From a virus: DNA of 38,782 nucleotides. The notes under the pieces are model-generated. The model was not told where the DNA came from. It worked only from the letters and a program-made list of their open reading frames with translations, and made no database searches. This document shows positions 1 through 6,222 of this stretch, piece after piece. Location: positions 1 through 38,782 of IMG/VR virus record IMGVR_UViG_3300037258_000239, one strand, 5' to 3'. The position numbers were made by a program, and so were the translations under genes. Numbering within the stretch: the first letter of the stretch is position 1; each line of letters begins with the position of its first letter.

Positions 1-127
1 TCCATGTTTATCCCATAGGGAGGATCTGTAAGCATCAAAATAGCTTTGGTTTCGGCCAAGATTCGTTTAAGAATATCTGGGCTTGCACTATCTCCACAGA
101 TAAGACGATGGCTTCCCAATTCATATA
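1..127. repeat. Terminal redundancy, left copy (circular contig overlap)
   Basis: The first 127 bases match the last 127 bases (38656-38782) exactly. The methyltransferase reading frame continues through the join without interruption. A 127-base exact overlap is what short-read assemblers using a 127-mer leave on a circular contig, so this is probably an assembly signature of a circular or circularly permuted genome and not a biological terminal repeat. The unique length is then 38,655 bp. Confidence 0.95.
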
Positions 128-605
128 AGTCTCCCAATTGAGTTATAGCTTCTTCCTCTTTAGCAGGCTCCAGGACTTTCCCATCTTCCTCTGTCAGACC
201 GGATCCGGGAATGGCATCTTCACCCGTCAATCCTAAAAGCTGATCCTCAGTAAATCCCCAATTGAGGAGGTCTATCATCTCGTATTCATTTGCTAGAATA
301 TCATAATCCCAGGCCCCCTGATTCAAGTTAAGGCCGATGCAAAGATGGTCTATTTCCTCATCTGAAATCTGTTCACTAGCCACCCAGCATTCAACGTTTT
401 TGACCTTCATTTTCTTGAGTATCTTAATACGTTGATGACCTCCAATAAGGGAATGATCTTTATTGAGTATGGGTTTATCTATAAGACCGAATTTCTCTAT
501 TAAACCTTGCAAATGCGCCAATTGATTTTTGGAGATCTGGCGGGGGTTCTTTGGGTTGGCTTTGATCGTTGATATTTTTATTGTCTCTAGGTGCCATTCG
601 ATCAT
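1..605 (-). CDS. ParB-domain DNA methyltransferase, N-terminal part (continues at 38655)
   Basis: N-terminal 201 codons of a 398-residue protein completed by 38655-38064. It starts at the ATG at 605-603, directly after the stop of the Cys-rich gene. Residues about 1-90 are a ParB/sulfiredoxin-like domain: a short strand (ISTIKANPKNPRQI), then IDKPILN and the hallmark IGGHQR. After an acidic linker the methyltransferase domain begins near residue 162, with DPPY at 194-197. ParB-methyltransferase fusions are common in phages; the ParB part is thought to bind or nick DNA while the methylase modifies adenine-N6 or cytosine-N4. The recognition site cannot be read from the sequence. It is cut here only because the circle was opened inside it. 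Confidence 0.9.
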   Translation of the reverse strand, partial: MIEWHLETIKISTIKANPKNPRQISKNQLAHLQGLIEKFGLIDKPILNKDHSLIGGHQRIKILKKMKVKNVECWVASEQISDEEIDHLCIGLNLNQGAWDYDILANEYEMIDLLNWGFTEDQLLGLTGEDAIPGSGLTEEDGKVLEPAKEEEAITQLGDLYELGSHRLICGDSASPDILKRILAETKAILMLTDPPYGINM

Positions 606-607
606 AT

Positions 608-856
608 TTAAAGATTATCCTTTGCATTTAAACTATTTCTTAAATTCGTTATCCACATTGGATTGGTGACTATTAACAATCTCCTAGCCTTTCCCTGAAT
701 ACAAAGATGGGTGTAACAGCAGTTTCCACAAAGAAAATTCTTTTTGCAGGTGTTACAAGATCCTGAGAGTTCATAGCAAAAATCCATCTTTTCTTTACAT
801 TCAGAACATTCTTTGGGTATATCTTCACCGCAAATACATTCGTGAGGATCTATCAT
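608..856 (-). CDS. Small cysteine-rich protein, likely zinc-binding
   Basis: 82 residues with about a dozen cysteines in CxC/CxxC-type spacings (CICG, CSECKEK, CNTCKKN, CGNC), all in the first 55 residues, suggesting one or two zinc fingers; the C-terminal third is basic and polar. Its ATG overlaps the stop of the upstream 33-residue membrane peptide (ATGA), and its stop lies two bases before the ParB-methyltransferase start, so these genes are co-transcribed. I do not recognise a named family; DNA, RNA or protein binding are all possible. Confidence 0.75.
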   Translation of the reverse strand: MIDPHECICGEDIPKECSECKEKMDFCYELSGSCNTCKKNFLCGNCCYTHLCIQGKARRLLIVTNPMWITNLRNSLNAKDNL

Positions 857-954
857 AACCTTATCAGTAAATGGGTCAGGCTAAACGCAAAGGTTACGGT
901 TATCAATAGAAAAATAAATCCAAAAAGTATCATATAAAAATCTTCCTCATTCAT
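853..954 (-). CDS. Tiny single-span membrane protein (33 aa)
   Basis: Reading from the ATG at 954-952 gives a 33-residue peptide. Acidic residues at the N-terminus (MNEEDF) are followed by one strongly hydrophobic helix (MILFGFIFLLITVTFAF) and a short tail ending in basic residues. It lies two bases after the stop of another tiny membrane peptide and overlaps the start of the Cys-rich gene by ATGA, the coupling expected of a real gene. Tiny phage membrane proteins include holins, antiholins and host-takeover peptides; nothing in it decides between these. Confidence 0.6.
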   Translation of the reverse strand: MNEEDFYMILFGFIFLLITVTFAFSLTHLLIRL

Positions 955-956
955 CT

Positions 957-1070
957 TTATTCTCTTATAAAATCGTATATCGAATTGAAATTCCAGCCTA
1001 GAAAGATTCCAAATGCAAAAATTAAAATATTCAACTCAGGAGCTTCTAGATATATGGCTAGGTCTAACAT
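957..1070 (-). CDS. Tiny single-span membrane protein (37 aa)
   Basis: A 37-residue peptide starting MLDLAIYLEAPELN, with one hydrophobic segment (ILIFAFGIFLGW) and a polar tail (NFNSIYDFIRE). Upstream in the - direction is an AGG about 12 bases before the ATG, a weak ribosome site. The stop is two bases before the next tiny membrane gene, so the pair looks translationally coupled. This is the first gene of the segment facing the + strand gene at 1147, so a promoter may lie in 1071-1125. Function unknown. Confidence 0.55.
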   Translation of the reverse strand: MLDLAIYLEAPELNILIFAFGIFLGWNFNSIYDFIRE

Positions 1071-1146
1071 GGCGGACAACCTATAAAATTTATTTTACTT
1101 GATCTTATGTTCTCAATCGGGAAATATGTCAGAAAAGGAGATTATT

Positions 1147-1407
1147 GTGAATGCTTTTCAATTAAAATTTGATTTTGACGAGGACGACAAAATTGATATG
1201 CGGTTGAAAGAAATGCAATTGCAACTGAATGCCATGACTGAAACGAATATGAAAGTGCGAAAAAAGCTTTTCGCGGAAACCGGCGAATTGAAAAAGCTCG
1301 TTATTTCGCTAAAAATTAAAAATGAAATGCTGGAAAGGCAAATAAGAGAGGCAACAGGGAAAAAAGAGGAATGGTCATATCTTAGCGAAGATTCTCTATT
1401 TTTTTAG
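1147..1407 (+). CDS. Coiled-coil protein, isolated + strand gene in the - strand arm
   Basis: 86 residues when started at the GTG at 1147, which has a good Shine-Dalgarno (AAGGAG, six bases upstream). An in-frame ATG at 1126 has only a weak site, so I prefer the GTG. After an acidic stretch (FDFDEDDKID) the sequence is heptad-like (LKEMQLQLNAM...LKKLVISLKIKNEMLERQI), a probable coiled coil. It is the only + strand gene in the left early arm, so it needs its own promoter. No family recognised. A T-rich run follows the stop. Confidence 0.6.
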   Translation: MNAFQLKFDFDEDDKIDMRLKEMQLQLNAMTETNMKVRKKLFAETGELKKLVISLKIKNEMLERQIREATGKKEEWSYLSEDSLFF

Positions 1408-1453
1408 CCTCATTTTTTGCCTTTCGATAATATTATCTATTTAAAATTATTGA

Positions 1454-1566
1454 TCAAATGGAGCGACTTGAACGCTCACTCGCCAGGTACATTTGCCCCA
1501 GCGAACGGTTATGAATAAAATTGTCACCTTTTACTCCCGCGAGTCTACCAATTCCTCCACATTTAA
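1454..1566 (-). tRNA. tRNA-Leu-like gene with abnormal anticodon region
   Basis: Read on the - strand: acceptor TTAAATG pairs with CATTTGA over seven positions (one G-T). The D arm is GAG/CTC around GAATTGGTAGA, typical of tRNA-Leu. The T arm is GAGCG-TTCAAGT-CGCTC. A long variable arm pairs TCGCTGGG with CCTGGCGA around a nine-base loop. The part that should be a 17-base anticodon arm is about 35 bases and has no canonical 5-bp stem and 7-base loop. A small internal hairpin (GTAAAA/TTTTAT) sits there. It may be a degenerate tRNA, a tRNA with an insertion, or a tRNA mimic. No anticodon can be assigned. Confidence 0.55.
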
Positions 1567-1594
1567 CCAATAAAACTATAATTGCGCTAATAAG

Positions 1595-2002
1595 TCATGC
1601 CGCCGCCTCAATCTCTATTCTAATTCCTAATCGGGAAGACTTTTCCTGCTTATAAGCCCATTTTACCCTGGGGTCACTATCTGCGTGACCTCTATTTTCT
1701 TTGATGACGCCTTTCTTTGTAACATAGATAACCGACTTTTCAGGAAATAGGCATGCACCTATCTGGTCTTTGATCCATTTGAATGCCATTCGGAGATTGT
1801 CCTCCTCGTCCATATAACCCCTCGCCAAGCGCGTACATGTAACTAGGCAGGGTAGGGGTACAGCCCTATTCTCTTGATTGAATAGCTGCCTTATAAAGAA
1901 TTGCTGGAGCTTATGGCGTTTTGTCTTAGCAAAGACATTTTCGTATGAGTTAGTTTCATCGCAAGTCTTTAGAGCAATCTCCCAAACAATTTTATCAGCC
2001 AT
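1595..2002 (-). CDS. RusA-like Holliday junction resolvase family protein
   Basis: 135 residues. The central EEDNLRMAFKWIKDQI and the later DSDPRVKWAYKQEKSSRLGIRIEIE match the pattern of RusA-type resolvases and relatives (DDDN...K...D followed by a D-D/W-Y-Q motif), which cut four-way junctions during phage recombination and packaging. The acidic residues around positions 66-70 and 105-110 are the likely metal ligands. It has a strong ribosome site (AGAGGAG seven bases before ATG). It overlaps a 53-codon gene upstream and precedes the tRNA-like gene. The family call is by pattern only. Confidence 0.65.
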   Translation of the reverse strand: MADKIVWEIALKTCDETNSYENVFAKTKRHKLQQFFIRQLFNQENRAVPLPCLVTCTRLARGYMDEEDNLRMAFKWIKDQIGACLFPEKSVIYVTKKGVIKENRGHADSDPRVKWAYKQEKSSRLGIRIEIEAAA

Positions 2003-2156
2003 GAGGCTCCTCTAATGAAAAATCTGTCGCCTTTACACTTTCTATGTCCTGATGTAAAGATCGGCCAGTAATTTCGTAATATTCCCTCGAATATTTCCTG
2101 ATTAATCTTACCACAATGTTGAATTTCGTTTCTCTATCCTTCGGTTCAGTTATCAT
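1995..2156 (-). CDS. Small hypothetical protein (53 aa) between helicase and resolvase
   Basis: 53 residues, starting MITEPKDRETKFN and ending DFSLEEPHG. Its ATG overlaps the helicase stop (ATGA at 2153-2156), and its last codons overlap the resolvase start, so it closes the gap between the two genes. Composition is charged with a likely helix (IVVRLIRKYSREYYEITGRS). The 3' end doubles as the ribosome site for the resolvase. No family recognised. Confidence 0.6.
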   Translation of the reverse strand: MITEPKDRETKFNIVVRLIRKYSREYYEITGRSLHQDIESVKATDFSLEEPHG

Positions 2157-3562
2157 TTTTCCCATCCTTCATCGAAATCTTTTTCATACCTTTTTTGATT
2201 TTCCCTAGCTTGAATTCTTTTCATTTCATCGCAAATCGACTCATTTTCAAAATATCTATCGCTTAATGACGGATTACAGCTATATTCGATAGTCCCCACT
2301 GTTCCCATTATCCTATTTTTAGCTACAATGATTTCTATCATGCCCGGCTTTTCATTTTTGTTGTAGTAATCCGGCCTGTGAATTAAAAGACAAGCATCGG
2401 CGTCCTCCTCTATTGATCCAGATTCCCTAAACTGAGCAAGGGAAGGTCTTGTCTTCTCATCACCAGCCGCAGAGCGATTGAGCTGCGCTAAACACACAAT
2501 CGGTATATCTAAGATTTTAGCCAAGGATTGAAGTCCCTTACTTACCTCGTCTACCTGCAAATGTTTATTAGAATATTTCGTATCGGACTTTATGAAAGTA
2601 AGATAATCTACGAAAAGAATTTCAATACCAAAATTCTGCTTCATCCTCTTAGCCCTCGCCGCCAACTTCGAAATACTGATACCCCTTTGATCTTCAATGA
2701 AAAGACAATCAAGAGAGAAAAAATCACGTAAAGACTTGAGCTTTTGAAAATTATCTTCTGAAAACTTACCTATTGATACGTCAGAATATTTCAGGTCACA
2801 AAGAATACATAATAACTTCTCAAATATCATCTCTGCTGACATCTCCAGAGAAAACATTCCTATTTTCTTTGTCTTTATCATCTGCGCCATGAGATTAAGA
2901 ATAAACGTTGTCTTACCCATTGATGTCCTGGCGCCTATGTAATACAAAGCTCCATTTTGGAAGCTTCCTAGCTTTTTATCTAGGAGGGGGTATTTGCTTT
3001 CTACGCCCTGATATGATGGTAGTCCTTTGCCATATCTTTCTTTCTTCCAAAGAAGATGCTCCTCAAAAGATTTACCCCTGAAATTGCTAAAGAGAGAATC
3101 TCCGGTAAACGTTGAATTGTTGCTTGTCATAGTCTGTAAAAGTGCGTTCTGATGAGTAGCCAATACCTCATCATGTCTAGCCCCCTCCTTACAAATCTTC
3201 ATTAGCAAATCCTGAGCAGCATAGCAAGACTTTCTTAACCCTGTTATATTCTTTAACTCTTCAAAATAATTTTGATAATCCATTCCAAACCAGGCAGATG
3301 AATCAAGATAATGAAAATAATCTCTTGAGAAATTACCTTCTTCTTTTTCTTTTCTCATTTTAAAAAGCGCAGTAGCAACGTTGACCTCTTCATTTGCCTT
3401 AAACATCTCTCGCATAAATCCAAATATCCTCTTATGATCTCCACAAAAAAAATCTGAATCATCTAGGGAAGAAAATGCGACATTAGAGCAATCCCCTTCT
3501 TTTAAAATTGCTCCCAAGCAAAGTGCTTCAAGCTTCGAATCCTGGGGTATCTTAATTTCCAC
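2153..3562 (-). CDS. dnaB: Replicative DNA helicase, DnaB type
   Basis: 469 residues, the usual length of DnaB. The N-terminal domain (about 1-150) is helical. The RecA-like domain has Walker A GARTSMGKT at 210-218, Walker B ILFVDYL near 315, and the late motif REFRESGS-type (FRESGSIEEDADACLLIHR), all typical of DnaB_C. It unwinds DNA ahead of the replication fork as a hexameric ring and recruits primase. It starts with GTG at 3562, preceded by AAGGAGG, and overlaps the upstream initiator-like gene by 11 bases, so the two are expressed together. The phage encodes no polymerase, so the host replisome is presumably loaded on this helicase. Confidence 0.95.
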   Translation of the reverse strand: MEIKIPQDSKLEALCLGAILKEGDCSNVAFSSLDDSDFFCGDHKRIFGFMREMFKANEEVNVATALFKMRKEKEEGNFSRDYFHYLDSSAWFGMDYQNYFEELKNITGLRKSCYAAQDLLMKICKEGARHDEVLATHQNALLQTMTSNNSTFTGDSLFSNFRGKSFEEHLLWKKERYGKGLPSYQGVESKYPLLDKKLGSFQNGALYYIGARTSMGKTTFILNLMAQMIKTKKIGMFSLEMSAEMIFEKLLCILCDLKYSDVSIGKFSEDNFQKLKSLRDFFSLDCLFIEDQRGISISKLAARAKRMKQNFGIEILFVDYLTFIKSDTKYSNKHLQVDEVSKGLQSLAKILDIPIVCLAQLNRSAAGDEKTRPSLAQFRESGSIEEDADACLLIHRPDYYNKNEKPGMIEIIVAKNRIMGTVGTIEYSCNPSLSDRYFENESICDEMKRIQARENQKRYEKDFDEGWEK

Positions 3563-4433
3563 CGAATTCCTCCTTGCACATCTTCACAAATATTGCCGAT
3601 TTTTCCTTATCAGATTTCTTTTCCTTCATCAAACGTTTAGTTATTTTTTGACATAGTTTTAAACCGTAACGATTTACGCAATATTTTATAGCAAAGGGGG
3701 ATATTATTAAACCATGCTTTTCTTCAAGCATCTCACTCGTCTTCTCTGCCGTTTCATAGGGAAATATCTCATGAGTCACTTGAGGTTTAAATTCTGAGTT
3801 GTCTATATCCTGTGATTCTTGAGATTCTTCATTAGTTTTATCTTCTTTTCTAGGCAAATTTTTCTGCGAAGCAGCAGCAGAAGCAGCAGAAAAACCCTTC
3901 TCTCTTGGGGGACAGCGTCCTGGAATCTTCTCGTGCTTGGGATTCTGCGATATTGTTTCTTCTTCTGCTTCTTGGTTTTTCTTAAGAAGACTTTGTCTTC
4001 TTAATGCTTGCCCATTTTGAGCATGCCCAACTTGAGCTTGCCCAAATTGGGAAAGCGGCAAACATTTTTTGAATTTAGGTCTTTCGGAGATAAAATATTT
4101 GACTTTTCCCCAGGAATTTCCATTTTTTGACTGTTCCCTTTTCATATATCCTGCGTCAATAGCTTCCTTAATGATTTTATAAACAGTCTTGGAAGAATAT
4201 CCTCTATGAATTTTAAGATGATTAACGATTTGCTTAACGCAGATTTTCCAGCCTTTTTCATTAGATAAAAGATAGATAAGAAGCCAACGACAATCCGGCG
4301 TAAGTTTCTCATTACGAATTAGTTCATTCAATATTTGAGCGTATGGATTTTCTTTATCATGAGGACAACGCTCCATGAAAATTTCATCTTCATTGATAAC
4401 ATCTTGATTTTCAATACTTTGTAATTTTGTCAT
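3552..4433 (-). CDS. Replication initiator-like helix-turn-helix protein
   Basis: 293 residues. Residues about 25-115 form a winged-helix domain of the HTH_36 type (ENPYAQILNELI...CRWLLIYLLSNEKGWKI...GYMKREQ). A long low-complexity linker rich in Q, K, E and A follows, and then a C-terminal helical part that may contact the helicase. The arrangement, directly upstream of dnaB and overlapping it, is like lambda O/DnaD-type initiators or helicase loaders. From memory, the N-terminal domain resembles a family frequent in environmental Chlamydiota. Ribosome site AAGGAG lies before the ATG. The 160-bp gap upstream holds a large inverted repeat that could be its target. Confidence 0.7.
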   Translation of the reverse strand: MTKLQSIENQDVINEDEIFMERCPHDKENPYAQILNELIRNEKLTPDCRWLLIYLLSNEKGWKICVKQIVNHLKIHRGYSSKTVYKIIKEAIDAGYMKREQSKNGNSWGKVKYFISERPKFKKCLPLSQFGQAQVGHAQNGQALRRQSLLKKNQEAEEETISQNPKHEKIPGRCPPREKGFSAASAAASQKNLPRKEDKTNEESQESQDIDNSEFKPQVTHEIFPYETAEKTSEMLEEKHGLIISPFAIKYCVNRYGLKLCQKITKRLMKEKKSDKEKSAIFVKMCKEEFGGN

Positions 4434-4453
4434 CTTCTTTTCTCCTTGAAAAG

Positions 4454-4482
4454 ATTATATTTATAAAAATAAACTTGGAGAA
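4454..4482 (-). promoter_or_regulatory. Candidate promoter for initiator/helicase operon
   Basis: On the - strand a perfect -10 TATAAT (4459-4454) lies about 20 bases upstream of the initiator gene start at 4433. At a 17-base spacing the -35 hexamer is TTCTCC, a weak match. The region between is AT-rich. Confidence 0.4.
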
Positions 4483-4553
4483 AAAAATAAAACTCTGATA
4501 CGATCCGAATTGTTGTTGACAGACCATATTTGATCGTATTTGAGTTTATTTTT
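4482..4553. repeat. Large imperfect inverted repeat upstream of the replication genes
   Basis: Arms of about 22 bases face each other around a 26-base spacer. The inner 8 bases are perfect (ATACGATC at 4498-4505 and GATCGTAT at 4532-4539). The outer parts (AAAAATAAAACTC on the left, GAGTTTATTTTT on the right) match with one extra base and two mismatches. The spacer contains a TTGACA on the + strand. Position next to the initiator and helicase fits an operator or an origin element; a protein-bound dyad is more likely than an RNA hairpin because the spacer is long. Confidence 0.55.
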
Positions 4554-4559
4554 CTCTCT

Positions 4560-4593
4560 GACCTCGGTATCCCATACCGGGGTCTTTCCTTTT
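4560..4593 (+). terminator. Rho-independent terminator reading on the + strand (antisense to the operon)
   Basis: Stem GACCTCGGTA (4560-4569) and TACCGGGGTC (4575-4584) gives ten continuous pairs including one T-G, with a five-base loop TCCCA. It is followed by TTTCCTTTT. On the - strand the same sequence has a C-A mismatch and no T run, so it works best against + strand transcription, although all neighbouring genes are on the - strand. Confidence 0.6.
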
Positions 4594-4873
4594 ACGCCTC
4601 TATTTCCTCCCAACTCACCATTTCGATAACTATATCGTCTAGGTCTTCTTTGTAATTTAAAAGGCCCGTGCTACACAATTTTCTTAGCGATGTGCGGAAA
4701 GCATTACTGTTGTAAACTTTCTTGATCTCGCGCCATTTCAGGAGGATTTTACCATCCTCCCCCTTTTTGTCCCAGAGATAACAATATAGCTCCGTGGTTT
4801 TGTCCATGACTTGCATTAAAAATGCCTTGGGGGGTAAGTCTCCCCTCTTTGAAAAATCTTGCCGAATAATCAT
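4592..4873 (-). CDS. Winged-helix-like small regulator
   Basis: 93 residues. The central part (KILLKWREIKKVYNSNAFRTSLRKLCSTGLLNYKEDLDDIVIEMV) looks like a winged-helix fold: a recognition helix followed by a LLNY...VIEMV wing. The N-terminus is LPPKAFLMQVMDKTTELYCYLWDKK. It is a plausible repressor or replication regulator, sitting between the Cro-like gene and the initiator. Ribosome site AAGGAG is twelve bases before the ATG. No named family assigned. Confidence 0.6.
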   Translation of the reverse strand: MIIRQDFSKRGDLPPKAFLMQVMDKTTELYCYLWDKKGEDGKILLKWREIKKVYNSNAFRTSLRKLCSTGLLNYKEDLDDIVIEMVSWEEIEA

Positions 4874-4911
4874 TACTCAACTCCTTTTTTACAAAAATAT
4901 GTCTAACTCAA

Positions 4912-4940
4912 AATATAAATATCGGCAAGAAAAAAGTTAA
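4912..4940 (-). promoter_or_regulatory. Candidate sigma70-like promoter for the 4592-4873 gene
   Basis: On the - strand -35 TTAACT (4940-4935) and -10 TATATT (4917-4912) are 17 bases apart, about 40 bases upstream of the start at 4873. The gap between the two small regulators is otherwise very AT-rich and contains no gene. Confidence 0.5.
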
Positions 4941-4986
4941 CATGAAAATGAAGCAAAGACTTTTGATAATATTTTTTTAAAATATA

Positions 4987-5202
4987 TTATTTTTTTATAA
5001 CTCTTTTTCTTTTTTTACAAATATTCTCGGCTTTAACAATTCCCGCCGTAGCTTTCTCAATATCTCTAGCTAAACGTTTACCGCAAACTGCACTTCCGCA
5101 GATTACGCCAGCTAAATGCGAAATAGAGCACTGGAGTTTAGCGGCAAATGCCGCTAAACTTATTCCTTCATTCGCCAGATAACCTTTTAAATTAATTTCC
5201 AT
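4987..5202 (-). CDS. Cro/CI-type helix-turn-helix regulator
   Basis: 71 residues. LKGYLANEGISLAAFAAKLQCSISHLAGVICGSAVCGKRLARDIEKATAG has the layout of a small Cro-like (YdaS/XRE) DNA-binding domain; ISLAAFAAKLQCS and SHLAGVICGSAVC are the two helices. The tail is strongly basic (KKRKRVIKK). Its start overlaps the end of the exonuclease gene. No CI-like partner or integrase is present, so it is more likely an early-gene timing repressor than a lysogeny switch. A perfect 12-bp-arm palindrome lies inside the coding sequence. Confidence 0.7.
   Translation of the reverse strand: MEINLKGYLANEGISLAAFAAKLQCSISHLAGVICGSAVCGKRLARDIEKATAGIVKAENICKKRKRVIKK
5135..5160. repeat. Perfect palindrome inside the Cro-like gene
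   Basis: AGTTTAGCGGCA and TGCCGCTAAACT form 12-base perfect arms around AA. It lies in the helix-turn-helix coding part (codons for LAAFAAKL). It could be an autoregulatory operator or an mRNA hairpin. The core resembles the GTAAAGC-type palindrome repeated at 5885 and 19228 only loosely. Confidence 0.5.
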
Positions 5203-6049
5203 TAATATTTATCCTCCACGACTTTGTATTAGGTTTTCGATATGGCTCAAGATCCAGATCTTTTAGAGCTACGATTTTACCATAATCAATGTTACCTCGG
5301 CGTATCGTTTTGGTAATTTTTATCCCAGCTCCCATGGTATTTTTGTCTTCAGTGAGAGAAATAATTTTATTTCTCAAAGAATCCTGCTCACTTTCATAAA
5401 ATTTGATTAAATCCGCATTTATTCTGTATGATTCCGCAAAGCTTTTCCACTCTTTAGACTCATTTACAATATAATCTCTATCTGATGGTTCAGGAGGATC
5501 TTTTTTCATGATCCGATCAAAAAAAATCATCTCCCTTTTGTTCATCTCCTTGATATAATTATCATCTTTCATAACTTTTAAAATCGTTCCATCCATCTCA
5601 TAAAAAGCAAAAAAATAAACAAAATCAACTTGTGCTAAATTGATTTGATGCTGGAGCTGGGCTTTATAATAATCTGGAATGATTCCCATTTTCATCATTT
5701 CATATTTTTCTAAGCTCGGACATTTGATTTCAAGAATGGCACTTCTTCCGGCATCTCTACCATCCAAAGAAGCCATTTGCCAACCGTTAGATAATACAAC
5801 GGGTTTCATATCAAAGCCCGTCTTCAGGTTAAAAAGATCTAGCGCAATAGGCTCTAGCTCCATCCCCCGTTTCATAGCATCATTCATGTAAAGCGGCTTT
5901 ACATCGTCGGAAACTTTTTCTTCATAGAGTTGGAGTTCAGTTTTCCAAGGATTTTCCCCCATAATGATGGGGGCATCGGTGGCCGTTATATGCGTTTTAC
6001 GCATTTTAAACCATTCATCCGATCTTTGCTCTAATTCTAGAATTTGCAT
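5192..6049 (-). CDS. YqaJ-like viral recombinase / lambda-exonuclease family nuclease
   Basis: 285 residues. Starts LELEQRSDEWFKMRKTHITATDAPIIMG, the usual beginning of the YqaJ family. Catalytic PD-(D/E)xK residues are visible: E in GMELEP (about 62-67), D96 in ASLDG, E107 and K109 in EIKCP, and a Q in YKAQLQHQ. The enzyme would resect one strand of double-stranded ends to make recombinogenic single strands. It pairs with the ssDNA-binding-like gene upstream (6212-7000) and the 61-residue gene between them, all overlapping. C-terminal third is coiled and probably structural. Confidence 0.88.
   Translation of the reverse strand: MQILELEQRSDEWFKMRKTHITATDAPIIMGENPWKTELQLYEEKVSDDVKPLYMNDAMKRGMELEPIALDLFNLKTGFDMKPVVLSNGWQMASLDGRDAGRSAILEIKCPSLEKYEMMKMGIIPDYYKAQLQHQINLAQVDFVYFFAFYEMDGTILKVMKDDNYIKEMNKREMIFFDRIMKKDPPEPSDRDYIVNESKEWKSFAESYRINADLIKFYESEQDSLRNKIISLTEDKNTMGAGIKITKTIRRGNIDYGKIVALKDLDLEPYRKPNTKSWRININGN
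5885..5904. repeat. 20-bp repeat/palindrome, copy 1
   Basis: CATGTAAAGCGGCTTTACAT; the inner 19 bases are an inverted repeat with nine-base arms around one G. An identical 20-mer is at 19228-19247. This copy is inside the exonuclease gene (codons for DVKPLYM). Confidence 0.8.
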
Positions 6050-6222
6050 GTTGACCTCACACTTAAAAAATCTAATCTCTTTTCAAGATACTCGCATCTT
6101 GCCGTAAGTTCTACAATCTTAGAGGCCAAAATCCCCTCGACAATAGTCGAGGGATTTTCAGACATCTCTAACCACTCAGAAGCTTTTTCATAGGCTTCTT
6201 TAATTACCTGGCTATGATTCAT
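6037..6222 (-). CDS. Small hypothetical protein (61 aa) in recombination operon
   Basis: 61 residues, helical and acidic, starting MNHSQVIKEAYEKASEWLEM, with a probable C-terminal coiled coil (ILASKIVELTARCEYLEKRLDFL). It overlaps its upstream neighbour by 11 bases and its downstream neighbour (exonuclease) by 13, so it is translated as part of the recombination operon. No named family; an accessory subunit is a guess. Confidence 0.65.
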   Translation of the reverse strand: MNHSQVIKEAYEKASEWLEMSENPSTIVEGILASKIVELTARCEYLEKRLDFLSVRSTCKF

